From Deltaproteobacteria bacterium (lineage in GTDB: Bacteria > Desulfobacterota > Desulfobacteria > Desulfobacterales > JAFDMD01), in the NCBI GenBank assembly GCA_019306185.1, contig JAFDMD010000032.1, positions 1 through 33,677 on the forward strand: a stretch of DNA of 33,677 bases, given 5' to 3'. A program made the position numbers and the translations under genes. The notes under the pieces were generated by a model. The model ran no database searches and was not told the origin of the DNA. It saw nothing but the letters and a program-made list of their open reading frames with translations. The stretch's first letter is position 1, and every line of letters begins with the position of its first letter. This document shows, in pieces, positions 1 to 9,493 of this stretch.

Positions 1-1314
1 TTCGGTTTCCGGATGGAAAACCGCAACCTGTGTAAGATTGTCTTTTAAGTATGCTCTTTCGTTAGGTCCTAATATTCCGAGTGAAAGACAAAGAAGCGTC
101 CAAAAATGAACCACTCCGTAATGCCCTTTGTAGTGTTCGCTTAATTCGTGTATTTGAGCATGGCAGTTATGGCATGCGGCTATGCAATAAGCGGCTCCGG
201 TCTCTTGGATTTGGTCGTCTTTGACTTTTCCGTAAGTAAGTCTTTCCTCTTTAAAACCGGATTGTAAAAATCCGCCGCCGCCGCCGCAGCAATAGTTGTT
301 GGATTTGTTGGGCTGCATATCAATAAAATTCTCTTCTCCTACAACCGCTTTTACCGCAAATCGAAGATCTTCGGCAATGGAATCTCCGAAGCTTTTTCTA
401 ACTATCTGGCAAGGGTCTTGCAAGGTAAATTTTATTTTTAAATCTTTATTCCAATCGGAATTCGGTTTTAATCTTCCTTCTCGGATCCATTTTGCATAAT
501 ATTCGTAGATGTTTTTAACTTCAAAATTATGTTTTATATTAAATTTTTTCAGTCCTGCCCGGACTGCAAATGTTACGTGCCCTCATTCCGTATTAAGGTA
601 TGTCTTACATTTAAGATCATCCGTATGTTTCGCTTTTATTTGGACTAACTTCTCCCAACTTTCGTTATCCGCCATAAACATGCAGTAATTTTCTCCGCCC
701 CATCCTTTGCTGCCATATGTCCAGTTGGCTCCGGCGAGATGGAGTATTTTCCATAAAGGAACCATTTCGTCCGGCTCGGTTACCGGCTCTCTTGAATTTT
801 GGTTTAAGAAAAATTCCGCTCCTTCTTTATCTATGGGAGCTTTCATGTCCGCAAATTCCGGTTGAGCCTCCTGATATTCTTCAAGAACGTCTTCAACCAC
901 AAATTTAAAATCTTCGGGGCTTGTTCCCATTGCGCTACAACTTTCGTTTCTAAGCGCCATGTCGCACGATCCTATTAGTCCTTTGGGTCTTTCCTCTCTC
1001 GGTCTCATAGCTCGGATGTTAAATACTAACTGGGGTATGTCTATTTTCATAGGACATACATATATGCAGCGCTGGCACATTGTGCACATCCAAGGCCAAT
1101 CCGATTTTAATATTTCTTCGTCCATTCCCAAAGCCGCCATTCTTAACAACTTTCTCGGATCCATTCCTTCCAAGCCTGTAGCGGGACAGCCGGAAGAGCA
1201 GGCTCCGCAGGTAAGGCAAAGATTAAGATTTCCGCCTTCCGGAAGTATCTCTTTTACCTTATCTATAATGTGGCTTTTTTTGTTTCCGCCTAACTTAATT
1301 ACTTCTGACATCAT
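1..1314 (-). CDS. HdrD-like (HdrC/HdrB-type) Fe-S selenoprotein, partial at 3' end
   Basis: This gene reads from 1314 to the window edge, giving 438 residues without a normal stop. The TGA at 585-583 is read as selenocysteine (residue 244). The N-terminus has two [4Fe-4S] motifs of the HdrC type: Cys33, 36, 39, 43 and Cys77, 80, 83, 87. Two cysteine-rich CCG-like domains follow. The first is unusual: its CCG is replaced by an NYC segment, and the conserved ECGH motif reads E-Sec-G-H. The second is complete: Cys302, Cys342-Cys343-Gly, then Cys381-x-x-Cys384. The family (HdrD, DsrK, TmcB and relatives) carries non-cubane Fe-S clusters and reduces disulfide-type or quinone-type acceptors. It sits 12 bases after mvhD1 and is the last visible gene of the hdr operon. 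A GGAG lies just before the paired ATG codons at 1314 and 1311, so either could be the start. Its partner and substrate cannot be told from sequence. Confidence 0.85.
550..585 (-). promoter_or_regulatory. Sec codon (583-585) and SECIS-like hairpin of the HdrD-like gene
   Basis: The in-frame TGA is followed, from +17 to +33 on the minus strand, by a perfect 6-bp stem, CAGUCC/GGACUG, closing a five-base GGGCA loop (550-566). Bacterial SECIS elements bound by SelB lie at this distance and have G in the apical loop. The reading frame continues on the other side into clear family sequence. Confidence 0.8.
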
Positions 1315-1326
1315 GTTCTCCGTCTT

Positions 1327-1746
1327 TTATTTTATATTTTTCTTTAATGGGTTTGGCCCAAGGGATAGGATGTTTTCGGTCATCTCTTTTGCATAAGCCG
1401 CAAAAGTAGGACCTTCTCCCGAAGATAAGTTATACATTCTGACTCTATCGCTTTCAATTCCGATCTCTTCCAGTAGTCTTTTCACATGATTTACGCGTTC
1501 TTTGGCTCTAAAATTACCTTCGTTATAATGACACGACCCTTCAAGACAACCCACCGCATAAACTCCATCCGCGCCTTTTTGAATAGCTCGCAAAAGATGC
1601 ATAACGTCAACTTTTCCGGTGCATGGCACTCTTATAATTTTTATATAAGAAGGATATTCAAGTCTCATCGAACCTGCCAGGTCCGCAGCGGAATACCCTC
1701 AATATTCGCAACAAAAAGCTATAATCGTAGGTTTAAAATCAGCCAT
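1327..1746 (-). CDS. mvhD: MvhD/FrhD-type delta subunit 1, selenoprotein
   Basis: This is a 139-aa protein of the methyl-viologen-reducing hydrogenase delta family, which carries a [2Fe-2S] cluster and passes electrons from a hydrogenase or dehydrogenase to HdrA. The ATG at 1746 directly abuts the hdrA1 stop, and a GGAGGT lies inside the end of hdrA1. A TGA at 1701-1699 is read as Sec16. The conserved ligands are then Cys12, Cys13, Sec16, Cys42, Cys67 and Cys72, in the usual order CCxxC, CTGKVD, GCxxxxCHY and GN. The shorter open frame starting at a Met after the TGA would lose the first cluster ligands, so the Sec reading is preferred. It is shorter than mvhD2 because it lacks the C-terminal extension. 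The partner hydrogenase or dehydrogenase subunits are not in this window. Confidence 0.9.
1670..1701 (-). promoter_or_regulatory. Sec codon (1699-1701) and SECIS-like hairpin of mvhD1
   Basis: The TGA at 1701-1699 is followed at +15 to +29 by GGACC-UGGCA-GGUUC (1670-1684), a 5-bp stem with one G-U pair and a UGGCA loop. The loop resembles those of the other Sec genes in the operon. Confidence 0.7.
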
Positions 1747-4700
1747 TTAAGCACCTCCGGAAAGTAACGCATCTATTTTGCTTGTTATTTGATTATCTTC
1801 ATAAAAACCGAGCTGTATTGTCTGCCGCGGACAAACTGCGGTGCATACTCCGCATCCATGACAAATAGCCTCGTCTATTTCAACCACTTTTTTCTCAAGA
1901 TTAAAAACAGGAACCCCAAAAGGACAAGACCTAACGCATGTAAGGCATTTTACGCAATATTCGGGATCGATTTTCGCGTTTATAGCGGAAAGCTTTATCG
2001 TAGGCTTTGCAAGGAATGTAACGGCTCTTGACGCCGCCGCCTGCGCTTGAGATATTGTTTCCGAAATTAATTTCGGCGCATGAGCCGTTCCGCATACAAA
2101 TATTCCGTCGCTCGGCATATCTACGGGCCTTAGTTTAACATGCGCCTCTATAAAATATCCTTCGGGGTTTCTATTTAATTTCATAATGCCGCTTAAATTG
2201 TCCGTATCGGCGGCTCTCATTCCCGCGCTTAAGGTTAGAATATCCGCGGTTATTTCAATATCCCGATTAAGCACATGATCTTTTACTTTTACAAGTATTC
2301 CTTTGTCGGAAGATTTAACCTCCGGCGGATTTTCTTGATTAAATCTTATAAAAATAACCCCTTTTTCTCTTGCTTCTCTGTAATAATCTTCAAGCAATCC
2401 GTATGTTCTTATATCTCTGTAAAGTATATATACCATTGCGTTAGGATTTGATTTTTTAATTTCAAGAGCATTTTTAACCGCCGCTTGGCAGCATATTCTG
2501 GAGCATTCCTCCATTTCGGAATTTCTTGAGCCTACGCATTGAATCATAACAACGTCGGAAAGTTTTTTAGCCCCTTCTTTTTCAAGTTTATCGCTAAGTT
2601 GAGTTTGGGTAATAACTCTGTCGTCCTCTCCGTAAAGGTATTCTTTAGGGGTATATTCTACCGCTCCGGTGGCGACTATTATAACTCCATGCTTTATAAC
2701 CCGTTTCTCTTCCGAATCTCCGGCTATTGTAATTTCGGTTTCAAAGTTTCCCTTATATCCTCCGAAAGCCGAAACTTGAGCGTTTGTTAATATTTCGATT
2801 TTATCTTCGGCTTTTATATCGGCGATTATTTTTTCAATGTACGCCTGTATATCCGCGCCTTCTATGGTATGATGAAGTTTTCGGGAAAAACCTCCCCACT
2901 CGGCTTCTTTTTCTATTAACACAACTTCAAAGCCCTGTTTTGCAAGGGTCAAAGATGCATTAATTCCTGCTATTCCTCCGCCTATAACAAGCGCTCGACT
3001 GTTTACGGATATTACTTTTTGAACCAATGGCTTTAATGTCGCGGCTCTTCCGACCGCCATTCGGACGAGGTCTTTTGCTTTTTCGGTGGCGGCATCGCCG
3101 TCTTTGGAATGTATCCAAGAGTTTTGATTTCTTATGTTTGCCATTTCAAAAAGGTATCTGTTTAGTCCGCAAGCCTCCAAAGTTTCCATAAACATAGGTT
3201 CATGGGTTTTGGGGCTGCATGACGCCACTACCACTCTGTTTAATTTTTGCTCTATTATTTTCTCTTTTATTTTTTCCTGAGTATCTTGACTACAGGTAAA
3301 AAGGTTTGAATCGGTAAAGACTACGTTAGGCAGGGTCGAAGCGTATTTCTGAACATCAGGAACATCCACTATTCCGCCTATGTTTATTCCGCAGTTGCAT
3401 ACAAAGACGCCAATTCTCGGCTCTTCGGATGATATGTCAACCTGATCCGGCAATTGAACGGTTTCAATATCTTTGCCTCTTGATTCGGCAATATTTCCTC
3501 CGGCGACTCCGGCGGCGGCGCTTGCTTCGGTAACGGAGCCCGGTATATCTTTTGGCCCCTGAAAAACTCCGCATGTATAAAAGCCTGGTCTTGACGTGCA
3601 TACCGGAGCAAAAGGATCGGTTGTCGCAAAATTGTATTTATTTAAATTAATATCGAGTCTTTTAGCCAGATCAATCGCGCTTTGCTTAACCTGTAATCCT
3701 ACGGATAAAACTACCATAGAGAAGGTTTCTTCCTTGATTTCTCCGTTTTCATCCGCAAAACGAACGCTTAAATCTCCGGTTTCGGCTTCTTCCGTAACCG
3801 TATGAACGCGGGCTTTTTCAAAGCGTATTTTTTCTTTATCTCTTCCTCTTAAAAAATATTTTTCATAATCTTTGCCGAATGTTCTTAAATCCATGTTAAA
3901 GATTACGCAGTCCAAATCCCCTTTGATATGCTCTTTGGCTATCATAGCCTCTTTTACCGCATACATGCAGCATACTGAGGAACAGTATCCGTTGCAGGCT
4001 CGGTTTGTATCTCTTGAGCCTACGCATTGAAGCCATGCTATTTTTTTCGGCTCCTCTCTGTCTAAAGGACGCATTATATGCCCGTAATACGGACCTCCGG
4101 CGCTTAATATTCTTTCGAACCCGTCGCTTGTAACGACATTAGGATATTTTCCGTAACCCAAATAATCCAAAGATGACGGATCGTATCCTTTACTCCCCGG
4201 AGCAAGTATAACGGAGCCTATATTTATTTTGCTTTCGCGGACTTTATCCTCGTAGTTAATAGCTTTCGCCATACACATGTTTTGACATAATCCGCAGCCT
4301 ATGCAGGCGTCGGCATCTATAGCGTAAGCAAGGGGTACCGCCTGAGCATATTCGATGTATGCAGCTCTTCTGTCGTCTAATCCTTTATTGATTGTATTGA
4401 TTGCGCTTACGGGGCAGTGTTTGCCGCATTCTCCGCATCCGGTGCATTTAACCGGATCGATATAACGAGGATTATTTATTAAAGTAGCCGTAAAATTTCC
4501 GGGTTCTCCTTCAACATCCTTTACTTCGCTGTTTGTAATGAGCTCTATATTTGCATGCCGGCCGACCTCGACCAGTTTCGGAGAGATAACTCACATTGTA
4601 CAGTCGTTTGTAGGAAATGTTTTATCAAGCTGCGCCATTAATCCGCCTATTGTAGGCGACTTTTCAACGAGATAAACTTTGTAATCCGAGTTGGCAAGGT

Positions 4701-4779
4701 CAAGAGACGCTTGCATGCCTGCAATGCCTCCGCCTACCACCATAACGGATCCGCTTATATTTTTCTGATTTTCGCCCAT
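1747..4779 (-). CDS. hdrA: HdrA-type flavin/Fe-S selenoprotein 1 (1010 aa)
   Basis: HdrA is the FAD subunit at which heterodisulfide reductase complexes bifurcate electrons. The start at 4779 has a GAGGAG four bases upstream. The flavin motif VGGGIAG is near residues 15-21, and the family motif TFPTNDC is followed by Sec63 (TGA at 4593-4591) and then [12 protein letters not shown]. Without readthrough the protein would be only 62 aa, with its other half lacking a start. A ferredoxin-like segment follows ([23 protein letters not shown]). A second HdrA-like half then begins ([13 protein letters not shown]) with its own VIGGGIAG motif, and the protein ends with two [4Fe-4S] motifs ([24 protein letters not shown]). 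So each chain holds two flavin domains, as in the long HdrA proteins of sulfate reducers. It lies between mvhD2 and mvhD1, with which it probably forms a complex. It has the same length as hdrA2. Confidence 0.93.
4558..4593 (-). promoter_or_regulatory. Sec codon (4591-4593) and SECIS-like hairpin of hdrA1
   Basis: At +16 to +33 after the TGA lies CUGGUC-GAGGUC-GGCCGG (4558-4575), a 6-bp stem with G-U pairs. The loop contains AGGUC, as in the E. coli fdhF SECIS loop (from memory). The outer pair is C-G here and U-A in hdrA2, so the stem is conserved although the bases differ. Confidence 0.8.
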
Positions 4780-4803
4780 AAAACTCCTCTTTTCTTACTA
4801 TTA

Positions 4804-5553
4804 TTATAAAGCCGCAAAAACAGGCTTTCTATCTTTCATTCCGGTAAATTCTATTTTCTGTTTTTTCTCCATATCGGACATAAGATATGAGATTCTTAAT
4901 AGGTCTAATCCGGTAAATTCGCTAATTTCTCTAACGGAAGTATGATTTTGTTTTACCGCAAGGTATATAAGATTTTTTTCATATTCTCCTTGAAGTATGG
5001 AAAAAAGAACGGATTGATAATCTTCAACTTTCCAATCTCGCCCGTATATATCCCCTTTTGTAGTGATGGACATCTCTTTTCCCGTAAGCCATCTTATATT
5101 TTCGTCGTCTGCCGTCATTCTCGCAGCGTCAAGCTGCAATTTGAATTTATCAGCGTCAAATTTACCGCATTCTTTAATTGCGTCTGTTGTTTCTATTACT
5201 ATTTTTTGAAATCTTGCGGCTTCTGCGGACGATAGCCAACGTAAGTGAAGCCTTTTTTCTTCAATTCCGGTCAGTTTAAGCAATTGTTTTGTTAAATTGA
5301 TCTTTTTCTCGGCATAAAGATTACCTTCCAGGTAATGACAATCGCCGATATGTCAGCCTGCTACAAGAACGCCGTCCCATCCTTTTTGAAAGGCTTGGAT
5401 AATAAAAGCCGGATCAACCCGTCCGGAACACATAACCCTTACGGATCTTATGTTGGACGGATATTGCATACGCGAAACGCCCGCAAGATCGGCGCCCGCA
5501 TAAGCGCACCAGTTGCAAAGAAAAGCTAATATTTTAGGCTCGAACTCCGCCAT
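4804..5553 (-). CDS. mvhD: MvhD/FrhD-type delta subunit 2 with C-terminal extension, selenoprotein
   Basis: This 249-aa protein spans two open frames joined by a TGA at 5355-5353, read as Sec67. The N-terminal 140 residues are an MvhD domain with Cys13, Cys16, Cys42, Sec67 and Cys72; the last region reads [14 protein letters not shown]. The family transfers electrons to HdrA through a [2Fe-2S] cluster. The extra roughly 110 residues at the C-terminus contain a segment, from about residue 200, that looks like a winged helix ([20 protein letters not shown]), which may be a docking module rather than a DNA binder. The start ATG at 5553 has a GGAG seven bases upstream, and the stop lies 24 bases before hdrA1. 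Compared with mvhD1, Sec and Cys are swapped at positions 16 and 67. Confidence 0.9.
5320..5355 (-). promoter_or_regulatory. Sec codon (5353-5355) and SECIS-like hairpin of mvhD2
   Basis: At +17 to +33 after the TGA lies a perfect inverted repeat, AUUACC-UGGAA-GGUAAU (5320-5336), with a G-containing five-base loop. Position and size match the hairpin of the HdrD-like gene. Confidence 0.8.
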
Positions 5554-5569
5554 AATTTACTCCGTTTAT

Positions 5570-5767
5570 TTATTTGTCATTATTAGTTTGTCCGCCGGTT
5601 TGTTTATTTGAACTACTGCCGGCATTATCTCTATCAAAGGGCTTCGTTATTCCAGAAGGAGCCATTCCTGAACCGCCTTTAGGGGGGGTGGAAGTATTAA
5701 CCTTACCGGTCGCTTGATAAACATCAATAAATCTTCTAACCGTATTTTTTGATGAATTATTATCCAT
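5570..5767 (-). CDS. Small hydrophilic protein of unknown function, 65 aa
   Basis: A 65-aa open frame starts at ATG 5767, five bases after the DUF6338 gene stops, with a strong GAGGAGG ten bases upstream inside that gene's end. The N-terminal third (to about residue 20) could be helical. The rest is rich in Gly, Ser, Pro, Thr, Asn and Gln and is probably disordered, with a TPPKGGSG segment in the middle. I recognise no domain. It has no cysteine and no membrane segment, so it does not look like an electron carrier. Its tight pairing with the membrane gene suggests the two act as a unit and entered the operon together. The ribosome binding site and spacing make it likely to be a real gene. Confidence 0.65.
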   Translation of the reverse strand: MDNNSSKNTVRRFIDVYQATGKVNTSTPPKGGSGMAPSGITKPFDRDNAGSSSNKQTGGQTNNDK

Positions 5768-5772
5768 TTCTA

Positions 5773-6411
5773 TTATTCCTCCTCATTTTTAAAAAATTCA
5801 ACCCCGACAATATCTTTTCCCATTATAATCATTCCGTTACCGCGTTCTACAGGTTCTATAAATCTTCCTTCACTATCAAGCTTCCAAACTTCCCCTAAAA
5901 ATATCTGCTCGTCCGCAGGATATGATGATGATAAGGACTCTGTGCCTTTTTTATCATTTTTATCATATATTCCCCCCACTTTTTCGCCGTCTCTTAAGTG
6001 AACTATAACCCAGCAAGCTTCAATTTTACTAAACACGCAATCCCAAGGTTTCAAAATGCGAGATGATGCTATTCTTTTAAAAGATAATATGATCTTTCTA
6101 ACAGGTTCCCATTCAATCAATATCAAAAATATCAACGGCAAAAAAACGGGGACAATAAAAAAAATTATAATTAAACATAAATAGTAATAAAATTTATATT
6201 CGTCAAAAAAATTATTAGAATGAATTAAAACAATAAGCCATGATAATAAAACAAAATTTATACTACTATAAGCTATGGCATCTCCGAGAGAGTTGCCAAA
6301 ATTTTTCGGTTTACCCGGAATAATAAGGTCATAAACCTTTAATGATATAAATCCGGGAATAAAAAAAATTAAAAATAATGTTAAACTGTTAATATTCCAA
6401 ATATCGTTCAT
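5773..6411 (-). CDS. DUF6338-like membrane protein, 212 aa
   Basis: The protein has three predicted membrane helices in its first 105 residues (about 8-25, 45-65 and 75-103). The first is followed by KVYDLIIPGKP, as I recall for DUF6338 proteins. The soluble C-terminal half contains VIVHLRDGEKVGGIYD, SSYPADEQIFLGEVW and a final VGVEFFKN, again typical of that family. The function of DUF6338 is not known to me. The gene begins 8 bases after the hdrA2 stop with no clear Shine-Dalgarno sequence, so translation may be coupled to hdrA2. It is followed at once by the 65-aa gene. It has no redox cofactor motif. In this operon hdrA1 is fused end to start with mvhD1, whereas hdrA2 is separated from mvhD2 by this pair, which suggests insertion. 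Confidence 0.7.
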   Translation of the reverse strand: MNDIWNINSLTLFLIFFIPGFISLKVYDLIIPGKPKNFGNSLGDAIAYSSINFVLLSWLIVLIHSNNFFDEYKFYYYLCLIIIFFIVPVFLPLIFLILIEWEPVRKIILSFKRIASSRILKPWDCVFSKIEACWVIVHLRDGEKVGGIYDKNDKKGTESLSSSYPADEQIFLGEVWKLDSEGRFIEPVERGNGMIIMGKDIVGVEFFKNEEE

Positions 6412-6419
6412 TTTTAAGT

Positions 6420-9400
6420 TTACGCCGCCGCTTGTATTGAAGCGACTATCTGTTTTTCCTTAAAATGAAGCATGTCTATGGCTTTTTGCGGACAACTTGC
6501 CGCGCATAAGCCGCACCCTTTACAAGAGGCTTCTATATTTTTAGCTCTTAATCCTTTTCCTTCGATATCTTCTAATATTATTGCCGCAAAGGAACATACC
6601 TCGACGCAAAGTCCGCATCCTATACATTTTTCCCGATCTACCAAAGATACTAACGGAGATATTTTTATTGAAGATTTGGATAGGATTGTGGTAGCCCTGC
6701 TTGCCGCCGCCATAGCCTGAGCTATGCTTTCTTCCATAGGTTTAGGATAATGAGCGCTGCCGCATACAAATATTCCATCTGTGGTAAAGTCAACGGGGCG
6801 TAATTTTGCGTGAGCCTCCATAAAGAAGTTATCCTCGTTTACGGAAAGTTTATATGCCGACGCAAGCTTTTTATTATCCGAAGGTTCAATTGCGGTTGCC
6901 AGATTTATAAGATCGGCTTCTATTAATAGGTTGGTCTGCAATATAGGATCTAAAACCTTAACCTCAAGATACTCTTTTTCGCTTGTAACTACGGGTTTGT
7001 TGTCCAAATTATATCTTATAAAGACAACTCCGGCTTCTCGCGCTTCTTTATAAAGTTTCTCCTTTTCTCCGTAGGTTCTTATATCTCTGTATAGAATAAA
7101 AACGTTGGTATCCTGAGATTTTTTCTTTACGTCAATAGCCTTCATTACCGAGGAAGTGCAGCAAACTCTTGAACAATAAGGCCTTTTTTCGTCTCTTGAG
7201 CCTACGCATTGAATAAATACTATATTTCTATGGTTATCCGCTTTTTCAAAGGCTTTTTCAAAATCGTTCCATTTGGTTACTCTCGGATCTTTTCCATAAA
7301 GGTATTCATCCGTATCCGTAGCCTCGCCTCCGGTAGCTATTATTCCTATGCCATGAGATAAGGTTTTTTCCTCGCCGTTATGGATAATGTTTGTTTCAAA
7401 ATTACCTACAAAACCGGTAGCGTCTGTTATTTCGGCGTTTAATAAAACTTCGATGTTAGGATGATTATTTGCTTTTTCGATTATATCCGAAAGAAAGGTT
7501 TGAACATCTTCTTGATTGGAGGTTTTTGCAATATGTTTTGCGGCTCCTCCGAGTTTATCCGATTTTTCCGCTATAGTCGTAAAAAATCCTTGCGAAGCAA
7601 GGCTTAAAGCCGCTGTAATGCCAGCGACTCCGCCGCCGGCTACCATTGCCTTGTTTTTCACCCCTACTGAGATATCCGGTATAGCCTCGAGAAGCGACGC
7701 TCTTGCCGCCGCCATCTTTACAAGCTCTTTTGCCTTTGCGGTAGCCTTTTCCTTTTCTTTGGAATGAACCCATGTGCATTGATTTCTTATGTTTGCCATT
7801 TCAAAAAGATACGGATTTAATCCCGCATTACGCAAGGTTTCTTGAAACAAGGGTTCATGAGTTCTCGGAGTGCATGCCGCAACGACTATTCGGTTTAATT
7901 TGTTTTCTTTTATTATTTCGCTCATGTTAGTCTGGGTATCCTGACTACATGTAAAAAGATTCTCTGTTACATACTCTACGTTAGGCAGGGTTTTTGCGTA
8001 TTCCACAATGCTTTTTACGTCCGCAATGCCGCCTATATTCGCCCCGCAGTTGCATACAAATATTCCTATACGCGGGCTTTGATCTTTTATACTATTTTCT
8101 ACCGGAAACTTTTTCTCTTTTACAAGCTCGCCTCTTGCGCCCGCAAGTTTTATTCCGGCTTGACATGCCGCGGCGCTCGCCTCCACTACGGATTGAGGTA
8201 TATCTTTGCAACCTTGTATTACTCCCGCCGTATATATTCCGTCTCTTGAGGTCGATACGGGGCTTAAGTCTTTTGTTTTAACGAAATTATATTTATTTAA
8301 TTTAATTCCCATGCTATCCGCTATCTGACGAACCGAAGCGTTCGGCGTCATGCCTACGGATAAAACTATCATATCGAAATCCTCTTTTTTAACCTCTCCG
8401 CTTTCGGTTAAATATCCGATTCGAAGCATTTCGGTTTGAGGATCTTCGCTGATAGTATGAACTCTGGATCGAATAAATCTTACCCCTTCGTTTTTTGCCC
8501 TTTCGTAATATCTTTCAAAATCTTTTCCATGGGCTCGTATATCCATAAAAAATATCGAAGGCTCGAAATCTTTTCCCAAATGCTCTTTTGCGATTAAAGA
8601 TTCTTTTATCGCGTACATGCAGCAAACCGAAGAGCAGTATTCGTTTTTAGCCCTATTTATATCTCTGGAGCCTACGCATTGAAGCCAAGCTATTTTTTTC
8701 GGCTCCTTCGGTTCTTTTCCTATGGTGAGAACCTCTCCTTGTGTAGGGCCGGATGCGGACAATATCCTTTCGAACTCCATAGCGGTTACTACGTTTTTAA
8801 GATTTGAATATTGATAATTATCATATTCGGAAGGATCAAACGGGGTAAAACCGGAAGATACTATTACGGCGCCTATATTTATTTTAAGCATTTCCTCTTT
8901 TTGTCCGTAATCTATAGCCCCCGCGGGACATTCCTTTTCGCAGTTGCCGCATTTATCTTTGGTAAGCTTTAAGCAGTGTTCCGGATCAATGGCATATTTT
9001 AAAGGAACCGCCTGTTCATATTGAACATATATTGCTTTTCGTTTTATAAGCCCCGCGTTATAAGGATCAGGGACTTTTTTGGGGCATTTTTTAACGCATT
9101 CCCCGCATGCAATACATTTTGTTTCATCTACATATCTCGGCTTTTTTTTAATTGTAGCCGTAAAGTTTCCGGGTTCTCCTTCAACTTTTAAAATTTCGCC
9201 GAGAGTTATTAACTCTATATTAGGATGTCGGCCGACCTCGACCAATTTAGGCGAGATAACTCACATTGCGCAGTCGTTGGTGGGAAAAGTCTTGTCCAGA
9301 CGAGCCATAGAGCCGCCTATTGAAGATGATTTTTCCACGAGATAAACGTAAAAACCCGAATCCGCCAAATCAAGAGCGGACTGCATTCCTACGATTCCGC

Positions 9401-9452
9401 CGCCGGCAACCATAACGGCGCCGATGTTCTTTTGTTCTTTTTTCCGGCTCAT
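6420..9452 (-). CDS. hdrA: HdrA-type flavin/Fe-S selenoprotein 2 (1010 aa), first gene of the operon
   Basis: This is a paralogue of hdrA1 with identical length and layout. The flavin motif VAGGGIVG is in the first 20 residues, and TFPTNDCAM is followed by Sec64 (TGA at 9263-9261) and [12 protein letters not shown]. Ferredoxin-like motifs follow ([21 protein letters not shown]), then a second HdrA half ([21 protein letters not shown]), then two terminal [4Fe-4S] motifs ([23 protein letters not shown]). The family takes electron pairs from hydrogenase, formate dehydrogenase or NADH modules through MvhD and splits them at FAD. I chose ATG 9452 because AAGGA lies eight bases upstream; an upstream ATG at 9488 has no such site. 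A promoter lies about 40 bases upstream. Which low-potential and high-potential partners it uses cannot be seen here. Confidence 0.93.
9228..9263 (-). promoter_or_regulatory. Sec codon (9261-9263) and SECIS-like hairpin of hdrA2
   Basis: At +16 to +33 after the TGA lies UUGGUC-GAGGUC-GGCCGA (9228-9245). It is the same hairpin as in hdrA1, with the outer C-G pair changed to U-A by two synonymous changes (Leu CTG to TTG, Arg CGG to CGA). The loop AGGUC is kept. Confidence 0.8.
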
Positions 9453-9493
9453 TATTGTATCCTTTTGGTTAAAATAATAAAAATTCATGCCGT

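Noticed and set aside
583-9263. Stop codons or frameshifts breaking five genes (pseudogenes), or a changed genetic code
   Set aside because: All five breaks are TGA at family-conserved positions with a hairpin at the same distance downstream and intact frames beyond. Other genes in the window use TGA as a true stop.
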